DNA of 64,000 nucleotides, taken from contig CAZNLR010000014.1 of assembly GCA_964574215.1 (NCBI GenBank), forward strand, positions 34,579 through 98,578, given 5' to 3'. A program made the position numbers and the translations under genes. The notes beneath the pieces are model-generated. The model did not search any database. It was not told the DNA's origin and was given only the letters and a program-made list of their open reading frames with translations. Origin of the DNA: GCA-2725625 sp964574215. Its GTDB lineage: Bacteria > Pseudomonadota > Alphaproteobacteria > Rhodospirillales > UBA2165. Positions 16,795-25,642 of the stretch are shown here, piece after piece; position 1 is the stretch's first letter, and each line of letters starts with the position of its first letter.

Positions 16795-19230
16795 ATGAAC
16801 ACAGAACATTTGGTCGATCCTGAAATAAATGCTGTTGATGTGAACCGAAAAACCGGTAGCCGGCATTTCCAATTGTTGCGGCGTTATGTCTTGGCGGCAG
16901 TATTGTCATGGACCGTCATCATAGCCGGATTCATGGGGTGGAATCTATTTCAACTCAACGAACAGACCAATGATCTGGCCCACAAGGAAGCGATCGCTCA
17001 TTTTAACAAGGATCAGGGGTTCCGTTTATGGGGAACCGAGCACGGCGGCATTTATGTTCCCGTCAGCAAAAAAACTCCGCCAAGCCCCTATCTCTCCCAT
17101 GTACCTGAGCGCGACATAACGACACCCTCCGGTATACCGCTAACTTTAATGAATCCGGCCTATATGGTCCGCCAGCTGATGGAGGACTATACGGAACTTT
17201 ATGGTATACGCGGTAGAATCACCGGCCTCGTCGTCCTGCGGCCTGAAAATTCTCCTGACGAGTGGGAAAAATATGCGCTGCATCGTCTGAAAAAAGGTGA
17301 AAACGAAGTCATGGAGGTCGCCGATATCGACGGGGCTCCATTCCTGCGAATGATGCGGCCCATGTATATGCGGGAGGGATGCGACAAATGCCACGGTCAC
17401 CTGGGATTCAAAACAGGCGATTTTAGAGGCGGCGTTGGCGTCGCCATTCCCATGGCGCCCTATCTAGCGACACAACGGCAATCGCAATATTTGCTGATCG
17501 CCACCCACACCTTTATTTGGTTTCTCGGCCTGGGATTGATCGGCATCGGTCGCAAGCAGATCAACGGACACATTCAAGGAACGCAAAAAGCGGAAGAGGA
17601 AATCCGAACCTTGAACCGCGAACTGGAACACCGGGTTGAAGAAAGGACTGAAAGGCTCCGCACCATCGTCGACACGGCCGCCGACGGTATCATTACGATC
17701 GACGAAAAAGGCTCGATCGAATCCTTCAACACCGCAGCGGAAAAAATATTCGGCTACAATTCCGCCGAAATTGTCGGGCAACCGGTTACGCGCCTGATGA
17801 AATCCGATGAAGCCCAGATGCATCAAATCCAACTACAAAACTATTTGGAAACCGGGGAAACCCATGTCATCGGAACCGGGCGCGAGGTCATGGCCGTTCG
17901 TCAAAATGGCGAGACATTTCCTCTCTACATAGCCGTAAGTTCTGTAAAATTGGGAGACCGGCAACTGTTCACGGGCATCGTTCGCGATATGACGGACCCG
18001 AAAAAAACCGAACAATCCCTCAGGCACGCCAAAGAGCAGGCCGAAAAGGCCAACATGGCAAAATCACAATTCCTGTCCAGCATGAGTCATGAACTGCGCA
18101 CACCGTTGAACGGAATTCTGGGATTCGCCCAGCTCCTAAAGCATCTGCCGGAAGAACCGATCACCGAACGGCAATCAGATTATGTCGAGTTGATCTTGAG
18201 CGCCGGGTCGCATCTGCACGATTTGATCAATGACCTGCTGGATCTCTCGAAAATCGAATCGGGGAATTTGGCCCTGTCCATCGAAACCATAAATCCCGTA
18301 CTGGCCGTCAACGAGTGCGTCGAGTTGGTCACCCCTTTGGCCGAGGGCAAACAGATTTCAATTGAAGATAATATTTCGAGCTCAAGCGTCTGTCCGACAA
18401 CCTATATCCGAGCCGACTACGTCCGATTCAAACAGATAATATTTAATCTTGTATCCAACGCCGTGAAATATAACCGAGACCAAGGATCGGTTTCGCTGAC
18501 CTGTTGTGACAGCGACGCCTGCGACGGAAGTTTCAGATTTTCCGTCACCGATACCGGGCTCGGCATTCCTGAAACACAGATCAAAGATTTGTTCGAGCCC
18601 TTTAACCGCCTGGGTCAGGAAGCAGGGGAAATCGAAGGATCGGGCGTGGGACTCACGGTCACGAAAATGCTGGTTGAGCTGATGAACGGGAAAATGGGTG
18701 TCGAAAGCACATTGGGCAAAGGCAGCACTTTTTGGATCGAACTGCCCCTGGCAACGGAACAGCAGATCAAGGACGCAACGGATCAAAGCTTGCTGGAGTT
18801 TGGCGATTTGAAGGATTTCGAATTTCCCGATGGCCAACATTCCATACTCTATGTGGAAGACAATCCCAACAATTTGAGATTGATGACTGAACTCCTCGCA
18901 AAATTCGATAGCATCACCATGTTGTCGGCAAAAACGGGAGAGGAAGGGTTAAAGGTCGCCCGCGAAATCATTCCGGATTTAATCATTTTGGATATCAATC
19001 TGCCGGGAATGAACGGATTTGAAACCTTGGATATTCTCAAGTCTTTCGCCAACACACGGGATATACCCGTTATTGCGCTCAGCGCCAGCGCCATGCCTGC
19101 TGATATCAATAAAGGAATAAAGGCCGGCTTTCGAAATTACATAACCAAGCCTTATGTTGTCGAAGATATGCTGTTTGCGATTAAGGAGGTACTTGAACAA
19201 GAGGCCGCGCTGGAAAAACAATCGGTTTAA
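16795..19230 (+). CDS. Hybrid sensor histidine kinase with periplasmic heme-c (DUF3365-like) domain
   Basis: This 811-residue protein has a first membrane helix (about 30-52) and a periplasmic domain (about 55-225) of the DUF3365/Tll0287-like type. That domain ends with a c-type heme motif, Cys196-Asp-Lys-Cys199-His200. A second helix (about 227-247) leads to a coiled coil (255-290) and a PAS domain (about 288-400). HisKA follows with 'SSMSHELRTPLNG' (His432), then HATPase with 'DTGLGIPETQI' and 'GSGVGLTVTKMLVELM', and a C-terminal receiver with phospho-acceptor Asp733 in 'LIILDINLPGMNG' and Lys in 'ITKPY'. It probably senses redox state, NO or another heme ligand outside the inner membrane. 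No separate response regulator or HPt protein is adjacent, so the output is unknown. A PadR-like gene follows. Confidence 0.92.
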   Translation: MNTEHLVDPEINAVDVNRKTGSRHFQLLRRYVLAAVLSWTVIIAGFMGWNLFQLNEQTNDLAHKEAIAHFNKDQGFRLWGTEHGGIYVPVSKKTPPSPYLSHVPERDITTPSGIPLTLMNPAYMVRQLMEDYTELYGIRGRITGLVVLRPENSPDEWEKYALHRLKKGENEVMEVADIDGAPFLRMMRPMYMREGCDKCHGHLGFKTGDFRGGVGVAIPMAPYLATQRQSQYLLIATHTFIWFLGLGLIGIGRKQINGHIQGTQKAEEEIRTLNRELEHRVEERTERLRTIVDTAADGIITIDEKGSIESFNTAAEKIFGYNSAEIVGQPVTRLMKSDEAQMHQIQLQNYLETGETHVIGTGREVMAVRQNGETFPLYIAVSSVKLGDRQLFTGIVRDMTDPKKTEQSLRHAKEQAEKANMAKSQFLSSMSHELRTPLNGILGFAQLLKHLPEEPITERQSDYVELILSAGSHLHDLINDLLDLSKIESGNLALSIETINPVLAVNECVELVTPLAEGKQISIEDNISSSSVCPTTYIRADYVRFKQIIFNLVSNAVKYNRDQGSVSLTCCDSDACDGSFRFSVTDTGLGIPETQIKDLFEPFNRLGQEAGEIEGSGVGLTVTKMLVELMNGKMGVESTLGKGSTFWIELPLATEQQIKDATDQSLLEFGDLKDFEFPDGQHSILYVEDNPNNLRLMTELLAKFDSITMLSAKTGEEGLKVAREIIPDLIILDINLPGMNGFETLDILKSFANTRDIPVIALSASAMPADINKGIKAGFRNYITKPYVVEDMLFAIKEVLEQEAALEKQSV

Positions 19231-19317
19231 ATTGCCGCATTTGTTGAAATAAATTTTCGAATATGCCCAAAGCAAAGTTTCCTATCTGCTCCGTTCCGCC
19301 TATTATCCCCGTCGACC

Positions 19318-19866
19318 ATGTATACCGACAATACGCTAACGCCCCGGGAGGCGGTTCGACTGTGCGCGCTAGGCACCCTTGCGGGCGGTGCCTTGCGTTA
19401 CGACGCCTTGGTGCATGAAGTACGCCATTTCGTCAGCCGTATCACCGGCCCATCGCTCGAATTGATGGGCGAATCCATTGAACTGTTGAGATACGAAGGA
19501 TTGGTTACCGCGGTCGATGACAGCCAGGACAACGATCCCGAATTGGCGATCTCCGACGAAGGCGACAAGATGCTCAAATCCCTGTTATGCGCCAACATCA
19601 GAGCCGGCAGCAATGATCTCAACGAGCTTATCATGGCTCTGAAATTCCGCTTCCTGCATATGTTGGAAATGACGCAACAGGTCGACCAGGTGGAATTGCT
19701 CATTGAGGCCTGTGAATCGGAATTGGCCCGGTTGGAGGATTTGCGAATCCACCACGAAGGCGACCAGGGGCATTTGACGGACTGGCTGGACCATGACATC
19801 AACCGGATCGAATCACGGCTGGATTGGCTGAACGAGTTCGAGAAAAAATTAGATGTCGGCGCGTAA
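19318..19866 (+). CDS. PadR-like / winged-helix protein of unknown role
   Basis: This 182-residue protein has an N-terminal part that looks like a winged helix: 'TPREAVRLCALGTLAGGALRYDALVHEVRHFVSRITGPSLELMGESIELLRYEGLVTAVDD..ELAISDEG', where 'YEGLV' and 'L.IS..G' are the usual wing pattern. The C-terminal half is a long helical segment rich in Glu and Leu ('LLIEACESELARLEDLRIHHEG'), like the dimerisation helix of PadR/VirR proteins. It lies 87 bases behind the heme-c kinase and could be co-transcribed, but nothing shows they work together. A DNA-binding role is inferred from pattern only. Confidence 0.6.
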   Translation: MYTDNTLTPREAVRLCALGTLAGGALRYDALVHEVRHFVSRITGPSLELMGESIELLRYEGLVTAVDDSQDNDPELAISDEGDKMLKSLLCANIRAGSNDLNELIMALKFRFLHMLEMTQQVDQVELLIEACESELARLEDLRIHHEGDQGHLTDWLDHDINRIESRLDWLNEFEKKLDVGA

Positions 19867-19886
19867 TCCGGACGTTCACGCGAAAA

Positions 19887-20627
19887 TCAGAACATATGTT
19901 GGCCACCGGTTACCCAGACTTCGGTTCCGGTAACGTATTCTGAATCCTCCGAACATAGATAGTATATCGTGCGGGCGACATCCTGCGGCGTACCCATGCG
20001 GTTGAGCGGAATGCGCGGGATCAGCATTTCGTATTCCGGCTGGATCATGGTCGTTGAAATCTCACCCGGCGAAACGGCGTTTACCCTAACATCGAGAGCT
20101 GCGAACTCGTTGGCCATTTCCCGCGTCAGACCCGACAGCGCCGCCTTGGAACAAGAATAGGCGGACCCGGCAAAGGGATGGATCATATGACCGGCAATGG
20201 AAGTGACGTTGACGATTCCCCCTCTGCCCTTATGAAGTGCCGCCGCGAATCCTCGGCCTAGCTTCAAAGGCGCGAAAAAATTGAGTTCGAAGGTCTCCTT
20301 CCAGGCATCGATATCGCCGTTGAGACAACCCAGGCGCTCCTTGTTCGGCGATTTCGGTGACATGCCGGCGTTGTTGACCAAGGCCTGCAAGGGTTCTCCA
20401 TCCAGTTCCTGGTTCGCCTGCTCGATAAAATTGGCCACGCTGTCGGCGTCACCAAGGTCGGTGGCAATATGGCGAGTCCAGTTTTTGTCGCGCTTGCATT
20501 CTGGCGGCGTGTCTTCGCGGGAGCAGGTGATGATCCGCCATCCACGTTCCAAAAAAAGCACCGCGGTCGCATGACCGATCCCCCGGCTGGCCCCCGTTAT
20601 GACGGCGGTATTTCTCCCCTTCTCCAT
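19887..20627 (-). CDS. SDR family oxidoreductase
   Basis: This 246-residue protein is a classical short-chain dehydrogenase/reductase. It shows the cofactor motif 'VITGASRGIGHATAVLF', 'NNAGMSP' and the catalytic 'GSAYSCSKAAL' (YxxxK), with the Ser of the triad in 'VNVTSIAGHM'. The end 'YLCSEDSEYVTGTEVWVTGGQHMF' is typical. The Arg after the second strand ('TCSRED') suggests NADPH use. Substrate unknown. It is divergent from the YedK-like gene and convergent with the PadR-like gene. Confidence 0.9.
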   Translation of the reverse strand: MEKGRNTAVITGASRGIGHATAVLFLERGWRIITCSREDTPPECKRDKNWTRHIATDLGDADSVANFIEQANQELDGEPLQALVNNAGMSPKSPNKERLGCLNGDIDAWKETFELNFFAPLKLGRGFAAALHKGRGGIVNVTSIAGHMIHPFAGSAYSCSKAALSGLTREMANEFAALDVRVNAVSPGEISTTMIQPEYEMLIPRIPLNRMGTPQDVARTIYYLCSEDSEYVTGTEVWVTGGQHMF

Positions 20628-20712
20628 AAGCTAGCTTTAGGCCAAAATAGCCCTTAATACCAGAGGGGATTAACGGGCTATAATTGAACAGGTGAAATCG
20701 GAAAGTTTTTAA

Positions 20713-21300
20713 ATGTGCTCTCGCTATGAAATGAACGGAACCTACGAGGATGTTGAACTGCGCTTCGACATTACCGGCGGCGACACATTCCATCCAATGG
20801 CCGAAATTCGCCCGACCAACCGAGTGCCGGTTATCGACAATCAGAGAAACCTGTTGGATCTCTGCTGGGGATTGGAAAATTCATGGGACAACAAGCCTTT
20901 GATCAATGCGCGCGCGGAAACCTTGGCGGAAAAGAAAACCTTCGCACCCTTGCTGGAAGACAGATGCCTGATACCGGCCACCGCTTATTTTGAATGGCGC
21001 CGGGACGAAAAAGTAAAAATCAAAACCCGTATATTTCCCGTGGATGGCGGGCTGTTATTTTTTGCGGGACTAAGAAGCGGGGACCGTTTCACCATTATCA
21101 CCTGCGAGCCCTGGCCCGCCATTGCCCACATCCACAACCGAATGCCGGTGATCCTCAATCCAGCGTATGAGAAAGACTGGCTGGCCAAGGAAAAAAAATT
21201 TCGGGACGTCGCGAAGTTATTGGAACCCGGGCGCGACGACAACTTGACCTTTGAAGAAGTCGGGCCGCCGCCTTCCCGGCAACGTGATCTGTTTAGCTAA
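20713..21300 (+). CDS. SOS response-associated peptidase / abasic-site crosslinking protein (YedK/HMCES)
   Basis: This 195-residue protein belongs to the SRAP family. The catalytic Cys2 follows the start ('MCSRYEMNG'). Other family marks are 'RPTNRVPVI', 'CWGLE', 'INARAETLAEKKTFAPLLEDRCLIPATAYFEWRR' (Asn and Glu of the active site) and 'PAIAHIHNRMPVIL' (active-site His). YedK/HMCES forms a thiazolidine crosslink with abasic sites in single-stranded DNA and protects them. The length is slightly short for the family (about 220). The 'FEW' Glu and His are intact, so it should be active. It is convergent with the stress protein at 21307. Confidence 0.93.
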   Translation: MCSRYEMNGTYEDVELRFDITGGDTFHPMAEIRPTNRVPVIDNQRNLLDLCWGLENSWDNKPLINARAETLAEKKTFAPLLEDRCLIPATAYFEWRRDEKVKIKTRIFPVDGGLLFFAGLRSGDRFTIITCEPWPAIAHIHNRMPVILNPAYEKDWLAKEKKFRDVAKLLEPGRDDNLTFEEVGPPPSRQRDLFS

Positions 21301-21306
21301 ATCTCC

Positions 21307-22176
21307 CTAATGCGCCATCAGCACCGGTATTTTTGTCTCGGCGATAACGTGGCGGGTGACACCGCCGAGGATGATCTGGATCAGCCGGCTATGGGTATAG
21401 GCGCCCATTACCAAAAGATCGGCGTTTTCCTGCTGGCATTCGGTTACCACCGCCTCTCCCACGGTCCGGGCCGAGGGTGATATGCCTTTCACCTCCGCCT
21501 GAACGCCATGCCAAGAGAGGTGGGTCGCAAGTTCCGCACCGGTTACCCGGCTGCGCGCTTTCTCCGTTTCCACCGAAACAACGACAACTCTTTCGGCAAG
21601 CCTGAGCAGCGGCAAGGCGCCTTCGACCGCGCGGGCCGCCTCGGCTGTTCCGTTCCATGAAATGATTATGGTCTTACCGATCTGGCCGGGAAGACTGGGT
21701 GGCACCAGGAGAACCGGTTTTCCGGTTTCAAATATGGCCGCATGAAGTGTCATCAAGGAAGGTCTTTCCGCCTCGCCTAAAGGCTGCGCAATGACGATCA
21801 AATCGGACACCCGGCCGAAATTTGCCACCAGTTCATCCTCGCGGCCAACTTCCTGCCGCCATGACACGGTGACGCCGTCTTCGCCCGTCGGCGATTGAGA
21901 TACGGAGACCTGATTGTTTTGGCAGAAAGATTCGTAGCAAGTGTGTGCCGATTGGGCACGGTCGCTGGCGTCACGGTCGGCCAGATCGATCATTTCCTCG
22001 ATCATGGCGCCCGACATACCTTCCCCTAACAAGGGAACAGCCTCCTTGGTATCGGCCTGCACATGCATGACGTTGAGATGAGCTCCCATCCGTTGGGCGA
22101 CCTGGTCGGCACAAGTCAAAGCGACGCCGCAACTCTCACTGCCGTCCAAAGGAACTAGGATCGATTTATAGGGCAT
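21307..22176 (-). CDS. Universal stress protein, tandem UspA domains
   Basis: This 289-residue protein has two UspA domains. The first begins 'YKSILVPLDGSESCGVALTCADQVAQRMGAHLNVMHV'; the second ends 'ENADLLVMGAYTHSRLIQIILGGVTRHVIAETKIPVLMAH'. I placed the start at ATG 22176 because AGGAGG (complement of 22185-22190) lies eight bases ahead; an in-frame ATG at 22197 would put that site inside the gene. It resembles the protein at 10424-11260 in architecture and C-terminal motif. The mid-region 'KTIIISWNGTAEAARAVEGALPLLRLAERVVVV' is the start of domain two. Confidence 0.9.
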   Translation of the reverse strand: MPYKSILVPLDGSESCGVALTCADQVAQRMGAHLNVMHVQADTKEAVPLLGEGMSGAMIEEMIDLADRDASDRAQSAHTCYESFCQNNQVSVSQSPTGEDGVTVSWRQEVGREDELVANFGRVSDLIVIAQPLGEAERPSLMTLHAAIFETGKPVLLVPPSLPGQIGKTIIISWNGTAEAARAVEGALPLLRLAERVVVVSVETEKARSRVTGAELATHLSWHGVQAEVKGISPSARTVGEAVVTECQQENADLLVMGAYTHSRLIQIILGGVTRHVIAETKIPVLMAH

Positions 22177-22287
22177 CTGCCTATCCTCCTGATTCAAATG
22201 CGACTTTCAGTATAGTATAGGTAAATTCGAGACCGAACCGAAATCTGCACTTATATCGATCCGTTCAACCCCTAGCCTTAATAATTG

Positions 22288-23265
22288 CTAATCCTGGACT
22301 TCGTCCCGCCGTTCGTCCACCCCTTCCGGGTCCTGGTGAACCAGCACCTCGGCATCCGGATAAGCGCCTTCCACCAACGCCATGACGTCTTCGGCAATGT
22401 CATGGGCTTCGATCAAGGTGCTTTCCCGGGGCATCTCGATATGCAGTTGAATAAATAAATTCGATCCGGCCGACCGCGTGCGCATGTCGTGGACATCCAG
22501 AACCTTGGGATGGCTCATCGCAATTTCCTTTATTCGAAGGCGCTCTTCTACGGGCAGTTCCTTATCCATCAGAACATCAAGGGACTGCTTGGCGATATCG
22601 AAGGCGCCGTACGACATGTAGGCGACGATGGCGAGAGCGAACACCGGGTCGACGATGTACCAGCCAAAATTACTGGCCAGCAGCAACGATACAATAACCG
22701 CAATATTGACCAGAAGATCGGCGCGATAGTGCAACGAATCGGCGCTGATAGCGACGGACTTTGTTTTCCGGACAACGTAAAGTTGGAACCCCACCAAAGC
22801 TATTGTCAACGCGATCGAGACCACCATGATGGCAATGCCAACCTCGGTGTTTACAATTGCTTGAGGATTTACAAACCGGTCTATTGCCTCCAGCAGCAGG
22901 AACATACCGGAACCGGCGATAAAGGCCGCCTGGGCCAGTCCCGCCAGGGATTCCGCCTTACCGTGACCGAACCGGTGTTCCCGGTCCGCCGGCTGCAAGG
23001 CATGCCGGACGGCAAGCAGATTTATGATCGATGCGCCGACATCCAGTATGGAATCGACGAGAGAAGACAAAATGCTGACCGAACCGGTCGACAGCCAGCC
23101 GCCCAGCTTGCCGACGATGAGGACCGAGGCGACCGATACGGAGGCGTAGGTCGCCGCTTTCATCAGGCCGCTATGGGAGGATTCCCTGGAAACCGGGCTC
23201 AATTTTTTTTCACCCGAATTATCATTGGATTCGCCGGTAGCAGCCTCTGTATCGTTATCGTTCAT
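22288..23265 (-). CDS. Cation diffusion facilitator (FieF-type metal exporter)
   Basis: This 325-residue inner-membrane protein has six membrane segments and a C-terminal cytoplasmic domain (about 240-325). Site A residues appear as 'SSLVDSILDVGASI' (DxxxD) in helix 2 and 'HYRADLLVNI' (HxxxD) in helix 5. The loop 'DREHRFGHGKAESLAGLAQA' is the family mark between helices 2 and 3. The pattern resembles FieF/YiiP, which exports Zn(II), Fe(II) or Cd(II) by proton antiport. The first 40 residues are a polar extension rich in Glu and Asn. It is followed by pdxH upstream in the same direction, 22 bases away, so the two may form an operon. Confidence 0.92.
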   Translation of the reverse strand: MNDNDTEAATGESNDNSGEKKLSPVSRESSHSGLMKAATYASVSVASVLIVGKLGGWLSTGSVSILSSLVDSILDVGASIINLLAVRHALQPADREHRFGHGKAESLAGLAQAAFIAGSGMFLLLEAIDRFVNPQAIVNTEVGIAIMVVSIALTIALVGFQLYVVRKTKSVAISADSLHYRADLLVNIAVIVSLLLASNFGWYIVDPVFALAIVAYMSYGAFDIAKQSLDVLMDKELPVEERLRIKEIAMSHPKVLDVHDMRTRSAGSNLFIQLHIEMPRESTLIEAHDIAEDVMALVEGAYPDAEVLVHQDPEGVDERRDEVQD

Positions 23266-23287
23266 CGCGTAATTTTTATCCGGAGTC

Positions 23288-23911
23288 TTAAGGAAAAAGT
23301 CTTTGAATATCCCATTCGGCTGCCTCGGCGGCGCCGTCCGCCTTCACTGGTCGAGTATATACAATTCTATCATGCAGGCGAAAACGTCTTTCCGCCCAAA
23401 ATTCAATCCGCTCGGGTGTAACCCGATAGCCTTCCCAGTGCTCGGGACGCGGCACCTTTCCGACGTGAAATTTCGCCGTAAACTGCGCCACTCTTTTCTC
23501 CAGTTCGAAACGCCCTTTCATGGGACGGGATTGTCTCGACGCCCATGCACCGATCTGACTGCCTCGGGCGCGGCTGTCGAAATAGGCGTCCGATTCTTCG
23601 ATCGATATTTTTTCCACCGGCCCATCAATACCGACTTCCCGGCCCAGGGATTTCCAATAAAAACATAACGAAGCAAAGGAGTTTTCAGCCATTTCCAGCC
23701 CCTTGCGGCTTTCCGAGTTGGTATAGAAAACAAACCCCCGATCATCGATTCCTTTCAACAGAACCATACGTACGCAGGGCCGCCCTTTTTCGTCCGCCGT
23801 CGCCAATGCCATGGCGTTGGGATTTACGGGCTCGGTTTCCTCCGCTTCAGCAAGCCACTGTTTGAACAATCCGATTGGATTTTTATCTTCAAACGTTATT
23901 TTTTCGTTCAT
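23288..23911 (-). CDS. pdxH: Pyridoxamine 5'-phosphate oxidase
   Basis: This 207-residue FMN enzyme oxidises pyridoxamine or pyridoxine phosphate to PLP. It shows 'NAMALATADEKGRPCVRMVLLKGIDDRGFVFYTN', 'SRKGLEMAENSFASLCFYWKSLGREVGIDGPVEKIS', 'SDAYFDSRARGSQIGAWASRQSRPM', 'VPRPEHWEGYRVTPERIEFW' and the C-terminal 'RLHDRIVYTRP...AAEWDIQRLFP', all standard. It lies 22 bases ahead of the metal exporter. The window has two PLP enzymes (hemA and the aminotransferase), but they are not in this operon. Confidence 0.97.
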   Translation of the reverse strand: MNEKITFEDKNPIGLFKQWLAEAEETEPVNPNAMALATADEKGRPCVRMVLLKGIDDRGFVFYTNSESRKGLEMAENSFASLCFYWKSLGREVGIDGPVEKISIEESDAYFDSRARGSQIGAWASRQSRPMKGRFELEKRVAQFTAKFHVGKVPRPEHWEGYRVTPERIEFWAERRFRLHDRIVYTRPVKADGAAEAAEWDIQRLFP

Positions 23912-24086
23912 CGTTTTCAGCTAGTCTGAAGCTTCTCTCGTCGTTGCAAAAAGCGGTTAAAATTCTGAGCGATATGTGACGCGCCTCACTGTCGCCACAG
24001 TTTTATTCCGTTATATTGCAACAATCAAACACGGTGCTAAATATAGATTAGAGCGAATTTTTTTAGGCTGATTTAAAACATTAGGA

Positions 24087-24572
24087 ATGAGAAAAATGAA
24101 AGCTCCGAAACTCATAATGGTTCTGGCCTTGGCAGGAATGGTGTCGGCCTGTGTTACCGATCAGAATAACCAGAAACAGACGATCGGCACTCTCCTGGGT
24201 GCTGGATTGGGCGCTCTGGCCGGATCGCAGGTCGGCGGCGGCAAAGGTAAGCTGGTGGCGGTCGCAGTCGGCGCGCTCGGCGGCGCTTTTCTCGGCAGTG
24301 AGTTGGGCAAATCCCTCGACGAAGTGGATCGCCAAAAAGCGAATCAAACGCAGCAAACCGCCATGGAATCGAATAAAGACGGCGTCGCTTCCGCGTGGAG
24401 CAATCCCAACACGGGCCATTCGGGCCAGGTTACGCCGACGCGGACCTATCAGGAAGCCTCGGGTGAATATTGCCGGGAATACGAGCATGAGATCGATGTC
24501 GACGGCAAGCGCGAGGTGGTTAAAGGTACGGCCTGCCGCCAGTCTGATGGCTCGTGGCGGGTTATTAACTAG
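24087..24572 (+). CDS. Glycine-zipper 2TM outer-membrane lipoprotein (17-kDa antigen type)
   Basis: This 161-residue protein has a lipoprotein signal ('LIMVLALAGMVSAC', lipidated Cys about 25). A glycine-zipper double helix follows ('GTLLGAGLGALAGSQVGGGKGKLVAVAVGALGGAFLGSELGKSLDEVD'), then a C-terminal domain 'TPTRTYQEASGEYCREYEHEIDVDGKREVVKGTACRQSDGSWRVIN' with two Cys. This layout is that of the Rickettsia 17-kDa surface antigen and RT0821/Lpp0805 proteins, envelope lipoproteins common in Alphaproteobacteria. A second ATG lies three codons in; the first (24087) is kept. A weak hairpin terminator follows. Confidence 0.88.
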   Translation: MRKMKAPKLIMVLALAGMVSACVTDQNNQKQTIGTLLGAGLGALAGSQVGGGKGKLVAVAVGALGGAFLGSELGKSLDEVDRQKANQTQQTAMESNKDGVASAWSNPNTGHSGQVTPTRTYQEASGEYCREYEHEIDVDGKREVVKGTACRQSDGSWRVIN

Positions 24573-24612
24573 CGCGATTTCAAAACTGCCTTAACCATAA
24601 TAATTGATAGTG

Positions 24613-24646
24613 CGGCGGATCAAACGTTGTGTTCGGTCCGCCGTTT
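24613..24646 (+). terminator. Possible terminator after the glycine-zipper lipoprotein gene
   Basis: CGGCGGA (24613-24619) pairs with TCCGCCG (24637-24643), closing a 17-base loop, and is followed by only TTT. The stem is strong but the T-tract is short, so this is a weak call. Confidence 0.4.
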
Positions 24647-24729
24647 CGGCATTTTCTAATCCCTCGCCGGAAAACTTTTTAATATTTTGGTCGATCATCC
24701 GGCAACTTTTACCTATTCTCCCTCTATTC

Positions 24730-24743
24730 CGGTCATTTGACCG
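24730..24743. promoter_or_regulatory. Operator-like palindrome upstream of fabI
   Basis: CGGTCA-TT-TGACCG is a perfect 14-base inverted repeat located 40-53 bases before the fabI ATG. Its position near the expected promoter suggests a regulator site. The cognate protein is unknown. Confidence 0.35.
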
Positions 24744-24782
24744 AAACAAAATTTTTTATTGAGTTAATACAAAGAGGACACG

Positions 24783-25613
24783 ATGAACCAATCTGCAGGT
24801 CTGATGGCGGGCAAAAAGGGATTAATAATGGGCGTCGCCAATGAGCGCTCCATTGCCTGGAATATTGCTAAAGCCGCCCACGGCCAAGGCGCGGAACTCG
24901 CCTTTACCTATCAAGGCGATGCGCTTTTGAAGCGCGTAACACCGCTCGCTGAATCTGTCGGTTCCGATATTGTCCTGCCATGCGACGTAACCGACGACGC
25001 CAGCGTCGACGCCGTTTTTGCGGAAATTCAAAACAAATGGGGTAAATTGGATTTCGTCCTTCATGCCATCGCCTATTCCGATAAGGACGAGTTGAAGGGC
25101 AAATACGTCGATACATCGGCTGAAAATTTTACGCAGACCATGCAGATTTCCTGCTATTCCTTCACCGCCATCTGCCAGCGCGCGCAAGCCATGATGCCGG
25201 ACGGCGGATCGCTTCTGACTCTGACCTATGCCGGATCGGAAAGAGTGATGCCTCATTACAACGTCATGGGCGTCGCCAAGGCCGCCCTCGAAGCCAGTGT
25301 CCGATATTTGGCGGAGGATTTGGGCGGGCAGAATATCCGCGTCAACTCCCTGTCCGCCGGTCCCATGAAAACCCTGGCCGCTTCGGGTATCGGCGACTTC
25401 CGCTATATTCTTAAATGGAACGAGTACAATTCACCGCTCCGGCGCAATGTGTCCGGAGAAGATGTGGGAGGCGCCGGCATGTACCTGCTGAGCGATCTGT
25501 CGGGAGGCGTCACCGGCGAAACCCATCATGTGGATTGCGGCTACAATATCGTCGGTATGAAGGCCGTCGATGCACCGGACATCACGGTCAACAAAAATGA
25601 TGATGCCGCGTAA
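24783..25613 (+). CDS. fabI: Enoyl-[acyl-carrier-protein] reductase (NADH), FabI
   Basis: This 276-residue SDR-fold enzyme reduces enoyl-ACP in the last step of the fatty acid elongation cycle. The cofactor motif is 'GLIMGVANERSIAWNIAKAAHGQGAELAFTYQG'. The catalytic Tyr and Lys are in 'YNVMGVAKAALEASVRYLAEDLG', and the FabI-specific 'VNSLSAGPMKTLAASGIGDF' follows. The C-terminal 25 residues are a family-typical tail. The preceding AAAGAGGACACG gives a good ribosome site. aroC begins 29 bases after the stop, so the two probably share a transcript. Confidence 0.97.
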   Translation: MNQSAGLMAGKKGLIMGVANERSIAWNIAKAAHGQGAELAFTYQGDALLKRVTPLAESVGSDIVLPCDVTDDASVDAVFAEIQNKWGKLDFVLHAIAYSDKDELKGKYVDTSAENFTQTMQISCYSFTAICQRAQAMMPDGGSLLTLTYAGSERVMPHYNVMGVAKAALEASVRYLAEDLGGQNIRVNSLSAGPMKTLAASGIGDFRYILKWNEYNSPLRRNVSGEDVGGAGMYLLSDLSGGVTGETHHVDCGYNIVGMKAVDAPDITVNKNDDAA

Positions 25614-25642
25614 ATCCCGGTCACCAAAAGAATTGCTTCGCT

